A stretch of DNA of 64,000 nt, from NCBI GenBank assembly GCA_019096065.1, contig JAGUCH010000002.1:12722501-12786500 (forward strand). The letters are read 5' to 3'. Positions 53,001 through 61,039 of the stretch are shown piece after piece. The DNA comes from Paracyclopina nana. Its lineage: Eukaryota; Arthropoda; Copepoda; Cyclopoida; Cyclopettidae. The notes beneath the pieces are model-generated. The model made no database searches, had not been told where the DNA came from, and saw only the letters and a program-made list of their open reading frames with translations. The first letter of the stretch is position 1, and each line of letters starts with the position of its first letter. The position numbers and the translations under genes were made by a program.

Positions 53001-55011
53001 AATGGACACAGAGCCAAGTGCGATTCACCAAACCTATAAGCGCTCTGGTTCTATTCTCATGCAAAAGGCAGCGAGCTTGTTTAAGCCCTCAGATATTTTG
53101 CGAATACAGGAGGAAAATAAACAACTCGTGCAAAAGCAATGGGAACAATATGACCGTAAGAAGTTAGAAGAAAAATACCTAGCTGACAATGCTGGTAATA
53201 ATATTCTCCACAAAGAAGCAAGTGATTCTTTGTCTGACACTGGCACTGATGATTTTATTGAACAAGCAATTGCACTAAGTGCAAATACAGGGCCCAATGA
53301 AGCATTTTATGAGGACATGCTGGCCTTGAGCCAACGTGGCCCTCCTACTTTTGCTGAAATGGCCCAACAAGAAAGATTATACCCGAATTTACCAAGTGTC
53401 AAACCTGACCATATTAGTACTCCTGATCGCTCGAACGTCAGTGAAGGGACACTTGCAGGGGTCAGCCCTGTAAAGTGGGCCTTTCGTGGCCAATACCGTG
53501 ATCAACGTGTGCCAGATATACCTGAAAGTCCGGAGAAATATCACACTCCTGACCAAAGTATGTCTGCAACTCCTAATAAGGACAATGATAATATAGAGGA
53601 GATTGTTGAAAAAGCAGCATCTTTCATCGCACCTTCCAAATTTGACACTGACCTAGAATCTTTATCTGCTGGCCTGGAAAGTATGCAATTAGCACTGCCT
53701 ACTGATCCATTCGGCGGAAATATACACGACGATGAACATGAAAGTAGTGATAGTGATGACACAACTACAATTTATTATACTGCTCGTAAAAATCTGCGGC
53801 GTACACCGCTGACAAAAAGCATTAAACAGAATGTTCAAAAAGCAATCGATATTGTACGACGCCAGTTAGAACTCTCACCACGTAAACGGCCTCCCTCTCC
53901 ACCAATCGATAATCCTATGGAAGGGCCCAGTGCCCCGAAACCGGAGATTTATGGAGCTGAAGGAGGGGAGCCTCAAGTTCGGTATACTATAATGAAAAGT
54001 CCGGTCAGAAAACCTGATTTGCAACCAAGAAATAGTGAGTTACCAAATGCGGGAGTACCACAAACTGTGCCAAGCACAAACGTACTTGAGCACTTTTCGG
54101 CAAAGGTTACACCTTTGGGTGACCTGGCTATGACTGAAAAGGAGCACATTGCTCACCAAGCTACTCCTGGGGCTGCACACCCCACTGTCAGGCAAACTGG
54201 CCCAGTAGTTCCACAACCGGGTACTCAGAAGCCACCTGAGGCTGTTGTACGGGCTCCGTATGAACCAGAAAAGTTGTCTCCATTAAGTTTTATTCCTCAT
54301 AACCTAAGAAGAAGAAAAAACGTTAATTATCGCTCCCTGGCAGGGTTTCAAAAGTATAATAAAAAGAACGTACCTGCGGGTCTTCCTGCGATTGCTCAGC
54401 CTGATCCCTCTGAAGCATTGACTCGTTCCGAAGCAGCATTGACAACTGAACAGGATACAAGTCCTTCACAGAATGTTCAACAGCTCCTTGACACGAACCT
54501 TTTGGTGTCTTCTGACCAGCCGAGTAGTTCGGCAGCCACATCATTCGCCGAACCAAAGGAACCAGAATCCTCGGCCGCTGTCCAACCAACAGTTGAACCT
54601 GAGATTAGTGAGCCCACTCCAATACGGATCCTTCCCAGACGACAACTGCGGGAGAGAAAAGAAACTGTAGATTACAGAAGGTTAGCGGGCATAAGAAAGT
54701 ATGGGAAAGAGAAAAGTAAAGCTGGTAAAGAACAAAAATACTTCCCTAATATTCCACGAATAGCTCCTTTAGATCGGGAGGACAAGGAATTCGCCCGTGT
54801 TAGGTTTACAAATACGAACCAAAGGCCAGACCAAAAAGAGAGAGAGTTACTAGAAGAGGTAATTCCTAATTGGAAACTGAATACAAACATGGCTGCAGTC
54901 CCTGATTATATTCAGTTTCTTAAAGCGACTGGCATGGATCACCAAGATGATAGCAACATAAATGAAATGAAGCGGCCAAGTGCCTCACCTATGATGACCT
55001 ATACAAGCTAG
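47026..55011 (+). CDS. pol: Retroelement Pol polyprotein, 2661 aa (PR-RT-RH-INT)
   Basis: One uninterrupted frame, far longer than typical Pol (about 1000-1500 aa). Two hydrophobic segments at about residues 78-118 come first. The aspartic protease motif DSG is at 197-199. RT core has YVDD at 1058-1061, and downstream wording (TKKQLQKFIGMTNW) is Ty3/gypsy-like. RNase H starts at Asp1226 (VVDSG), with REALGVL and VTDCLS. Integrase has the zinc domain (H1578/H1581/H1583 and C1613-x2-C1616) and catalytic D1645, D1706, E1746. About 800 residues follow: low-complexity acidic/Pro/Ser sequence with a repeated basic module (LRRRKNVNYRSLAG, LRERKETVDYRRLAG). Residues about 280-880 between protease and RT match nothing I know. 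The order fits Ty3/Gypsy. All catalytic residues are intact, so the copy may be recent or active. Confidence 0.92.
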   Translation: MGPSTKTPNKNDKDSYILPSFMRGECNKEVGRAYFDYLKEQSVKNAEIMTRGSEDKKALVLAIRGRKSRFVHQHTMTVIEISIILFAITICQYCLFGWDYWPITVICSGAIIALWYYFVKGSTSDEQKTCSNDGIVTHLASVNANEAEPVTHFEPLPNPELEDDMLSIYSLKLHNVCERYFIPVEITGKIRLHALFDSGAMVQIISRTLVKLIEDKIGYTLPRVETNYVIKNFNGEEFPGNEAVSIQVAFGNRVLIRQAVFLVSDCDTLLMIGNSLLVDNNVRMTSKDGKHFMDFPGKSKHKKIPLLLSKEAFYPVAINEGITLLPGEEVTTMASLPHDLPVISNDIQIDSDSDEDDDLGRTHHQRNVYSGLVDKYLNFMPSNEYRGVTSEGALTAVTRKGTFPVNIGNNTEDPIYLNAHAVIGRARIVKKQKFKSTVAAHVANISLKALEHEMESCYCNYLDSHVIVQFTDINGLSFTDMHFFNAYEPLRGSHKPLISRKGNYVFISANQSDGYEEITDVIISKFMKREKWDELPWAVIVPGHKLLSGEQKRIVIKMNMMVDKLKVVWLKYKYICPPCMTIALCPIESYLNGMDRVIITMMIHEYENYPLAYQRNELDKYFELNVLGAHGIMFKLSNNVELIFHVPSEHAENIGYLTTLMYIIIGQLRYQNVADDVWIRTLMDGDVHVGDPLCMATTAALLVLSGLQMYPDDLTKEDIKTKFGKFIPFVLEPHGCSCKPCLAKNMGIKVPLKSFTTIYEGPIVDTSVRQTVLKSPSELDLVSASLELSKDERNNQKLYDEVYNLLLKFPSEFDPRRVLNGVAGYTFPLKPETILNMDLEHIPDEVREDFRDLLIEYKTIFSEDPRSYRLWNVEPMKFQLKDDKPLVPKVFNMSEYETTQVDRKIALMLSSGLIEIVDKSLNRYSACPCFLTSRPNDEKLPMKQRKPRLLVDLTSFNKNLIFTTSEHIVPPIPTLLGMLSNSCLMSSFDVTSGYDNLPVDSDSADMCCFAVTSPRSIYRSVFLKSKSCLQGIAIAPRMFAELLQQALNPEILPFTCVYVDDLVVACKNPGKPRPATLDDYIRHLGDLRKLFQSLKDLNALLQIKKTQLGVKEATVLGHLISIDENGIMTMRMPDKFRSAFDDFPIPTTKKQLQKFIGMTNWLSQYCPNMATYTAPLLDVLQTAQGKTGKFTFTAFQEKCFYKVIDEIKTGMSLALPRFKEGYLVVDSGVISTSALLMEVNEDGKAVCVGAHSARFPLSVCLSYHSFQREALGVLTMINHFKSILFAYERLVIVTDCLSIASVLASSFTGKDAFTHRLAARIYSLPVAWKLRAVPRTEVEVVDVLLNKYHQTPEGETVFYAPYSIAGQITKDIYANKYPLPDAIKDKVLTTQELLTHVYDTLVNSGTMSKTLLQKRLHCLNDKWVDMIGTKPPFVHDDTSTLLQAKHDDDEFLEDEILSKLSHSFHGEADFDSPVNHIENNLRVDTVTVKRRISPHLPGITRNLLIKLQQNCEETQKIINLIMLSPPEKVPLDVAVKYRVLDGALLVIRKNVKLPFSVATNTKVYMSMPNCVYLMACIHLLHNHLGSKKTNTLFTQSMYSTYSARISRIIIGACMHCALYRQANTRFVGKGRFRIPTQPWELVMIDLAKFDDTLVKGSSAKDLLVFVDVYSKMIIAKPLLDAKYKQVANAMEEVISLFGVPKTLLADNGAQLTTNKALQRLVDRYKIKELCHYQTLSPYKHSNAYAENAIRIIRSALVLNSNSYNMRLCDVFKTSIYAINNRPLTYLAYTDDKGVKITPTPFSLFFDKMPFYHLGRDVFEILSESEDKIHKAEWRQRMREYDLEEQFHLEKMKATERPSFKPEIGSLVLVIKHPINKQRYKFMDDLFEVIDIGQHSTVTVKPYLYDGLTREVSLDHVKLYRFHELYRFLPEKLSNLLKRPYTPEEILRKKARNEVIEFLEGAAPESHDYSLRGHTKASSIVASQSSLISQSTSMDTEPSAIHQTYKRSGSILMQKAASLFKPSDILRIQEENKQLVQKQWEQYDRKKLEEKYLADNAGNNILHKEASDSLSDTGTDDFIEQAIALSANTGPNEAFYEDMLALSQRGPPTFAEMAQQERLYPNLPSVKPDHISTPDRSNVSEGTLAGVSPVKWAFRGQYRDQRVPDIPESPEKYHTPDQSMSATPNKDNDNIEEIVEKAASFIAPSKFDTDLESLSAGLESMQLALPTDPFGGNIHDDEHESSDSDDTTTIYYTARKNLRRTPLTKSIKQNVQKAIDIVRRQLELSPRKRPPSPPIDNPMEGPSAPKPEIYGAEGGEPQVRYTIMKSPVRKPDLQPRNSELPNAGVPQTVPSTNVLEHFSAKVTPLGDLAMTEKEHIAHQATPGAAHPTVRQTGPVVPQPGTQKPPEAVVRAPYEPEKLSPLSFIPHNLRRRKNVNYRSLAGFQKYNKKNVPAGLPAIAQPDPSEALTRSEAALTTEQDTSPSQNVQQLLDTNLLVSSDQPSSSAATSFAEPKEPESSAAVQPTVEPEISEPTPIRILPRRQLRERKETVDYRRLAGIRKYGKEKSKAGKEQKYFPNIPRIAPLDREDKEFARVRFTNTNQRPDQKERELLEEVIPNWKLNTNMAAVPDYIQFLKATGMDHQDDSNINEMKRPSASPMMTYTS
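54304..54720 (+). other. Repeated basic module in the Pol C-terminal extension
   Basis: Two copies of a pattern L-R-x-R-K-x2-V-x-Y-R-x-L-A-G-x2-K-Y, near nt 54304-54366 and 54643-54706, about 340 nt apart and separated by acidic, Ser/Pro-rich linker. Possibly a nucleic-acid or chromatin binding tail after integrase; function unknown. Confidence 0.5.
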
Positions 55012-57038
55012 CTTTTAAGAAGTTTAAATAGAGATTCGTAAGAAAGGACGTGATGACGGTAACCTTAGTGCCCATATTTTATGGGGTCACTACCTTTACT
55101 TTGTCAGTCCAATATGGGCGCACCGTTTTACCAATCAAGCGCACCCAAAAGTAAGTTAATGCAAAATGTCGATTGCGGACCTGAATTTGGCCACTTGCCA
55201 AAAAGATCATAGAAATGGATACGAACGGGCAATGTCTCTTCACATGCCCGCCAGTAAGGTACAATATGCATAAAGGTGATAAGTTGCTGAACAGTACATT
55301 GACAGCAAGAAAACAACTAACGAAACATACTCTCTGCAGTTCGTTAGCGGTTCTAGAAGTATGTATAAAAATGATGGAAGCCACAAGGCACTGGATTTGG
55401 ACTTCCTCCAGGGATTGTTCAATCCAACAACAAACCAAACCTCGCTTGCTTTGACAAAATAAATGAAGTTTGCGTAGGTTATTTTTACAATATTGATGGG
55501 ACAAATAATTTTGTCCTGTTTCCTGACAAATACCGATGCAAATCAAAATTTGACCGGTACTTACGTGTGCTTGCCCCTTACTACTATAGTAGGAGGCCAA
55601 GCTTACAATAGACGATAGGCCGATTGGCCTGAATAAAGTTAACTATTATATAAGTTATATAAAGTAAAGTACTATAAACACGCCATGCAAGAGGGAAGTT
55701 GCAGATGGGCGTAATGCCCCATCTGAATAGCTATGTGTTGAAAACTATGGTTAAAGCTCCACTGAGCTATGTCCAAATGAAACCGCTATCCACTCCATGC
55801 CTCGCGTGGGTTGATAGCTACTAGGACATTCGTACCTTAGTACAGCAAAAGTTGGCACTAGGCACTGTGCAAGTGGGACACAATAAACCTCACAATACGC
55901 ATGAGGGCTTGTGTTGGCCGCATTACTATATAAAATCTTGGAACGATATTGAAAACTTCCAGAAGAAATTAGGAAAATGCACAACCTCTGAGATGAGGAT
56001 TGGGCATCGATAAAAAAGGACGATTATAAATCACACATGTTCTGGCATGGAAACGATACCACAGTAGTATATGCCATAAAACAAAAACTCTGTTGCAACG
56101 ACTACTGTGCCTATAATATCAGAGTGTCTCGACCATGACCTGGTTGCATAACGCAGGTCTAGGCGTGACGCCTCCGGACTTTGAGTAGGATGGAACATGG
56201 AAATCTGTACAAAAATGGGATTCATCTCCCTAAGAAGGGATCTTGAAATACTAAGTACAGCTTTGTGCCTGGGCGAATAATCAGCCCAAACTATGGTCTT
56301 CATGCCTCAACAAAATGTAGGGACCCACTCACTATTGGAATGGGCCGCTCCCTTGTGGCCACTAAAGACAACGAAAATCCTATATGCTGGTGAATTCTTC
56401 AGCTTTGGATACAACTGGGGTATTTTGGGGGTTGAACAAGTGTTTCCCCATAAAATACCATTTTAAGTTCGATTGCCACAACAGTCTATGTGTGACAACT
56501 AAACTTGTTTTGGAAATCGTAATTCTAAATAAAAATAAAATTTAGTGTGTGCCGACCTTCCTTCCTTACGGTGGCACGATTTAGGTTTGTGATATCATGT
56601 ATGGTGCCCATGGGCGCCATATTTCAAATAAAATTGAATAAAATTAGCCTAGCTGATAAATCTTTTATAGTAAAAGATTCGAAAACATACTTACCTGAAT
56701 TTTGTGTGACTGCTCACTGCAGTTCCCACAAAATGCAGAAAATTGTGGAGGGGGGAGTATATATACGTAGCCGCAGGAAATGCAGCCTGCGCCCCAAAAA
56801 TTTCACAAAATTTGAGCGCCCTCGTGCTCTGAGAAAGTATTGTAAACAAAATTTCTAGAAAAAACTGGATATGGCAAATGGCTACAAAAACTATAAACCT
56901 GAACACTAGCACATAAATGTCGCAAAATCTGCTTCATATATTATTATTAGTGCTAACCGAAATTAGCTGAAAAGATCGGTGCTGACAACCTCAATCTTTT
57001 AAATTAATTTCGGTTATGAGCACCCGAACTTGATGCAC

Positions 57039-57070
57039 GCATCAAGACCGAGCTGGAATGCAGAGCTATA
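57039..57070 (+). repeat. Dispersed motif CAAGnCCGAGCTGGAATGC, copy 1
   Basis: GCATCAAG-A-CCGAGCTGGAATGCAG-A-GCTATA. It matches copy 3 at 30 of 32 positions. The motif contains short self-complementary parts (GCAT/ATGC; CTG/CAG). Confidence 0.6.
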
Positions 57071-57916
57071 ATAGCTATGCAAGTCAGTGATAACAGATAA
57101 AACATAATCTATGAGTCTGTTTAAAATGGCTAGACAAAAAACATTTGAGCAAGATAGACTGAAATGTGAGTTGCATTGCGCAAAGACGCTGAGCCAGCTT
57201 TTGTCGAACAGATACCCGACTCCAAGGGGGGCAAAAAGTTGTTATGGAACAAAAATCCAGAGACGCTCCCACACTAGAAAAATCCAGTTTGAGCGGCTTC
57301 GCTTGGAGATGTAGAATGGTGGCGCCACCATGCGCCTAACCACGAACCAAAAACGTTTTGCCCAAGGCTAAAACGAACAATGAAGATTGGAACCGCCGGT
57401 GCACCTACAATTCACCTGGGAAGGTTTTTGAACCTAACTAAACTCGAAAATGGCCATACTTGGCTCGAGTGGTGACTCAAATTCCGGGATTTATTATGCG
57501 GGTACAAGGAATAAAATAAAACGTTGCATAAAAGTCAAGAGAATGAAAATGACTAATGTTATAATGATACCGCTAATGATCGCCAGATGGACTAACAGAA
57601 GAAAAGGTTCAAAGTGCACAAAGATTAGGCATATTGTTAAATAAAAGAAGTGCTGAAATGTGGCTATCTTGCAGTCGCCACATGAATCCCCTCTCTTTTG
57701 GTGGAGAATTCAATTTACGCTAAACACAGCACTAGCAAAACAAGCTAGGTCAGCACACATTGTAGACTGACATGTGAGAAAATGAAAAATACACGTCTTC
57801 TAGCCTGATATGGAAAAGAATATTGTGCCATTGCCTAGTGCTTGAGCTTGCTTTTGCTATGTGCAATGACATACGGCCGGTTTTCCAGTCCTGTAGGGAC
57901 TACGTTTCCCTCGCCG

Positions 57917-57939
57917 CACTCAAGGCCGAGCCGGAATGC
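57917..57939 (+). repeat. Dispersed motif, copy 2
   Basis: CAAGGCCGAGCCGGAATGC, preceded by CACT; the 19-nt core differs from copy 1 at two positions. Confidence 0.55.
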
Positions 57940-58029
57940 CCAAGGAAAAAAGGATGCCAAATTGGCATTGGTAGCCCATAAGCACCAACGCTTGGCCGGT
58001 AGTAATCGCAGACACTCAAATATGGTGCT

Positions 58030-58061
58030 GCATCAAGCCCGAGCTGGAATGCAGGGCTATA
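58030..58061 (+). repeat. Dispersed motif, copy 3
   Basis: GCATCAAG-C-CCGAGCTGGAATGCAG-G-GCTATA, nearly identical to copy 1 about 990 bp upstream. Confidence 0.6.
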
Positions 58062-58100
58062 GTGAACGCTTTTCTTGAACATTGAAGCATCGTTTGCAGT

Positions 58101-58134
58101 GTCAAGGCCGTCAAGGTCGAGCTGGAATGCTAGC
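58101..58134 (+). repeat. Dispersed motif, copy 4
   Basis: TCAAGGTCGAGCTGGAATGC, directly preceded by an extra partial repeat TCAAGGCCG, 40 nt after copy 3. Confidence 0.55.
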
Positions 58135-58412
58135 TTATTTACAGGCCCGAATCTGTGGATTTGGGCCGCTAATGATTCGCTAATGATTAATTATGCAATT
58201 AAAATGCAATTCTTGACACCTGAGATATGGTCTACGGTCCTTTTGGCCATGAAATGTAAAAAATTGGACTCGAAATGTGCTTGGCTATGATAATGAACTG
58301 CTGAACTTGACTAGAAAGGTGCTGAGCTTCATAAGGCTGAGCTATCTGCTGAGGTAAACGCGAAATGAGTTGCGGTAAACACAGTAGACACAAAAGTACA
58401 ATGAACGTGGAC

Positions 58413-58418
58413 TTTATT
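58413..58418 (-). other. Poly(A) signal of gene Y
   Basis: AATAAA on the minus strand, about 160 nt beyond the stop codon of the minus-strand membrane-protein gene Y, after a possible 3'-UTR intron (donor at 58580, TAGTAAGT; acceptor TTTTGCAG near 58520). Confidence 0.6.
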
Positions 58419-58580
58419 GTCCCAATGGGAGGCCTCCTGGCGAGGGGGGCGGGCTGGCCTTGGGCCACGTTGGGGCCAGCCCTGGCCGGTGCGGTGGCCT
58501 ACCGATAACGAGACGATTTCTGCAAAAGATAAGGCGAATATAGTGAAGCTGTGATAGCTTAAATGAATAAGTTAGACTTA

Positions 58581-59117
58581 CTAGACGACTCCTTCGAGGG
58601 GGTCCTCCTCCCCCACAAACAGGTGGAGGACCCAGGCCGAGACCCTGGGCAGGTCGGTGGGCTCGTCCCACACCCGGCTGACGAGCCGATACAGGGCCCT
58701 GGGCCTGGCCCGGTGGACCCAGGCGAGGGCGGGCAGGGCCACCAAATAATAGGTGGCCGCCCCTGCCACGTTCAGGGCCACGCCCTAGAGGATCTCTTCG
58801 GCCTGCAATACGAGAAAAAAGTCGAGCTTTGACCAAATAGATAACGAATAATGCACTTACGAAGCCCTGAACGGGGCAGGGAGGGCACGCCTCCTGATGG
58901 CCCAAAGGGGCTGCGGGCGGGGCCGCAGGTGGCTGGGGCCACCCCGCCGCGGACTCGGCCGCGGGGGGCGCCCCTACGGGAGCCTCAGTGGCGGGGGCCA
59001 CTGTTGTGGTAGAAGGATTCTACATTCCCAATGAAAAAGATACAGTTTTACGAAAGGATTCAACGGATTTTAATCGAAATAAAAACTTACGAACAAGCCG
59101 TGAAGGAAGCCCGCCAT
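58581..59117 (-). CDS. Gene Y: small single-pass membrane protein, 129 aa
   Basis: Three minus-strand exons, 59117-59091 (9 codons), 59019-58861 and 58784-58581, with introns of 71 and 76 bp. The last junction uses the acceptor CCTCTAG at 58785. An AG 18 nt upstream (TTGCAG) would also splice but brings that TAG into frame as a stop after six codons. The product has a short hydrophobic N-terminus, a Thr/Pro/Ala-rich ectodomain-like stretch with an ACPPCP motif, a hydrophobic segment of about 20 residues, and an Arg-rich then acidic tail. Exons are exceptionally GC rich (long GGC/CCC runs) between AT-rich introns. No family recognised. An upstream in-frame TAA fixes the start. Same strand and layout as gene X. 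Confidence 0.55.
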
Positions 59118-59292
59118 GTTTTGGACTTTTTAGTAAACAAGGCACGCTACCAGAAAAATCCGGTCTGAAATCGGCCAAATTTTACGTGAAAAAGCCTCTT
59201 TTTATTACGCGCCTCTACGTGAAGTCTGGGAGCGCTGTTAGATGAAGGTAACGGCTTCGCTAATACCTGCTACCCCACTTGAATTCGAATTC

Positions 59293-59298
59293 TTTATT
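59293..59298 (-). other. Poly(A) signal of gene X
   Basis: AATAAA on the minus strand, about 320 nt past the gene X stop codon; the 59299-59619 interval is its AT-rich 3' UTR. Confidence 0.6.
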
Positions 59299-59619
59299 AC
59301 ATATATATAGAATACAAGTACTATAGTATATACTCGAGTATATTGGAAGCTAAAAGTATATTGGAAGCTTTGAGATCAAAATAAAAACAAGACGAGTGCA
59401 ATTGCCAAAAGCCGGCTTTGAAGTCTGCAAGTCTGCGAGGCCTCGAAAAGTTTGCGAGATCTCGAAAAAGTGGAAAAGTCCGCGAAGACTGCGGGAAATG
59501 CAAGTTATAAAGTGAGAATTCGCACGCGATAAGAAGGACAAAGTGCTAAAGTTACAGAAAACGCGCTTAAAAACGTGCGAAAAGAGAGCGATCTTCGTCT
59601 CGCAAGTTCGTGGCGATCC

Positions 59620-60674
59620 TTAGTTGGCATCGCTGTTGACGTCTTGGGAAGCCTTTGATCCAGCTGAATCCTGGTCCTCATCTGCGATGGAGAGAGGTTC
59701 AGCCTCAGTGATTTCGTCCTTGTCCGGGATGGACTCCGCTGCCGAATCCAAGCGACGGTTATCTCGGGCTCGAGCCCGGCGAGATCGTCTCTTCAAAGTC
59801 CGCGGCCCGCACCCTTCAGTAACAGGTACCTGAAAAGGTGCATGAAAAAGAGTACATGAGCAACCTGTTTACAGTTCATAAATTGATAGGTCCTTACCCA
59901 GCCCTTGGGATTAGGGACGTCATAGATGTGGGCCAGCCCGGACATGATGCTGGGATTCCGGCGTAGTGTTCCATAGGGGTCCATGGCAGCCATTGCCATT
60001 TGGAGCGAATGGACATCAGGGTCACGCATAATCGGGGCTGGTGGCAAAGCTCGGACCTCTGGGGTACAGCAGTGAAATACCGCTGCATGCTCTGATGGGG
60101 CCTTTGTTGGAAGCATTTGCATGGCTTCCCCACTGGCAGCCGCTGATTCCGTACGGATAGCTCGAAACGTGGCCACGAACCTTCGGCACCATCGTGACGT
60201 CCACACGCAGAAGTACACCAACATGCCAAGCAAAATCTGTAAGAAAGAAGGTGGTAAATAAAAGTTTGGCCATAGTTGCAAAACTAGTTATAAGGTTGAA
60301 CTTACCAAAGCCATCCCAATGGACGCTCCAAGACCGATCCATCCCATTACACCGTATCGGTGGTAATTGAAAACCTCATCGATCCAGTCCCTCTGAGGGG
60401 CAATGGGACGATAACCATTTGGTACCGCTGGCATTAAATCTCGGGGGTCAAACACCTCCACTTCAAAGGGGTCGACAGGAGCTGGGCCAAATCCAGGTCC
60501 ACCCTCGGCTTCAGAAATGCCACTCTCAGGAATAGCAACAGTAGGACCTACTGGGCCCGTGGTTTGAGAATCCACTAGCGCAGGACCCACCGTTGATGGC
60601 TGGATTGGAACCTCAGTGGGAGCCTCTGTAGAGCTGCCCTCTGGAGTTAGAGAAACCCAGGCTAAAATGACCAT
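59620..60674 (-). CDS. Gene X: single-pass membrane protein, 305 aa
   Basis: Three minus-strand exons, 60674-60306, 60236-59898 and 59829-59620, with introns of 69 and 68 bp, phase 0 at both junctions. A short hydrophobic start (MVILAWVSL) may be a signal peptide. About 95 residues rich in Thr, Pro, Glu and Gly follow. A long hydrophobic stretch (about residues 107-136) is assembled across the first splice junction and followed by positive charges (SRWCRRF), giving a cytoplasmic tail of about 165 residues. The tail has a basic cluster (LKRRSRRARARDNRR) and an acidic Ser-rich end. No homologue recognised. The architecture of a short ectodomain, one TM and a long tail resembles viral accessory or envelope-type membrane proteins, but this is only an analogy. 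Divergent from gene P. Confidence 0.65.
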
Positions 60675-60863
60675 CGCGAGTTGATTAGGATTGGAATATC
60701 TCTAGAAAAGTGACCAGCTTGGACGAAGTCCGATGGGAGAATGATCAACATTAAGTGAAAGCTGAGAGTTGCAACTGCCTGTTGCACCCTCGCTACGTTT
60801 CTCGACCTAGGAAGTCAAAAATGTCCGTGCAACTCGACGATGAGCGTGCGCGCACGCGCCCAT

Positions 60864-60869
60864 CTTATA
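60864..60869 (-). promoter_or_regulatory. TATA-like element of gene X
   Basis: TATAAG on the minus strand, 190 nt upstream of the gene X start codon, next to a CG-rich alternating stretch (GCGCGTGCGCGCACGC). Together with the TATA box at 60998 it makes a bidirectional promoter of about 130 bp. Confidence 0.45.
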
Positions 60870-60997
60870 AGGAAGTGGTATAAGTCCTGTTACCTTGTTC
60901 TTTTTTACCTAGACAAAAATTGACCTTGGTTTTTTAAAAAAGGGACAACCCACGCATTTAAATGCCCGAGAGTGTGGGGCATACCTGTAAAGATGCG

Positions 60998-61005
60998 TAT
61001 AAAAA
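60998..61005 (+). promoter_or_regulatory. TATA box of gene P
   Basis: TATAAAAA, 42 nt upstream of ATG 61040. It lies inside the frame opened by an upstream ATG at 60962, so that upstream ATG is probably not transcribed and the start at 61040 is preferred. Confidence 0.55.
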
Positions 61006-61039
61006 GGGCAGTTTACGGCCCTACAGCAACAGTCTGGAA

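Larger units (their letters stand above)
55012..58412. other. Apparently non-coding spacer downstream of pol
   Basis: 3.4 kb with no convincing gene. Minus-strand frames at 55079-55600 (173 codons) and 56031-56303 (with one hydrophobic stretch) are the longest; neither looks protein-like enough to call. A TATATATA lies near 56758. Four copies of a conserved CAAG-CCGAGCTGGAATGC motif lie between 57039 and 58134. This could be a cis-acting region of a large element or a boundary between two elements. Confidence 0.5.

Noticed and set aside
55079-55600. 173-codon minus-strand frame after pol
   Set aside because: Composition and lack of motifs look like chance translation of AT-rich DNA; no promoter or poly(A) signal at the right places.
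55751-56303. Possible two-exon minus-strand gene with one hydrophobic stretch
   Set aside because: A GT-AG pair can be drawn, but the exons lack protein-like character and the call would rest on one hydrophobic run.
58785-58787. TAG as a stop-codon readthrough signal in gene Y
   Set aside because: The TAG is the end of a good 3' splice site, so splicing explains the continued open frame without readthrough. Kept only as an alternative-splicing note.
58414-59001. 195-codon uninterrupted minus-strand frame over gene Y
   Set aside because: It reads through two clear introns; the part over exon 3 is in a different frame from the membrane segment and is Gly/Pro/Arg-rich GC-driven open sequence.
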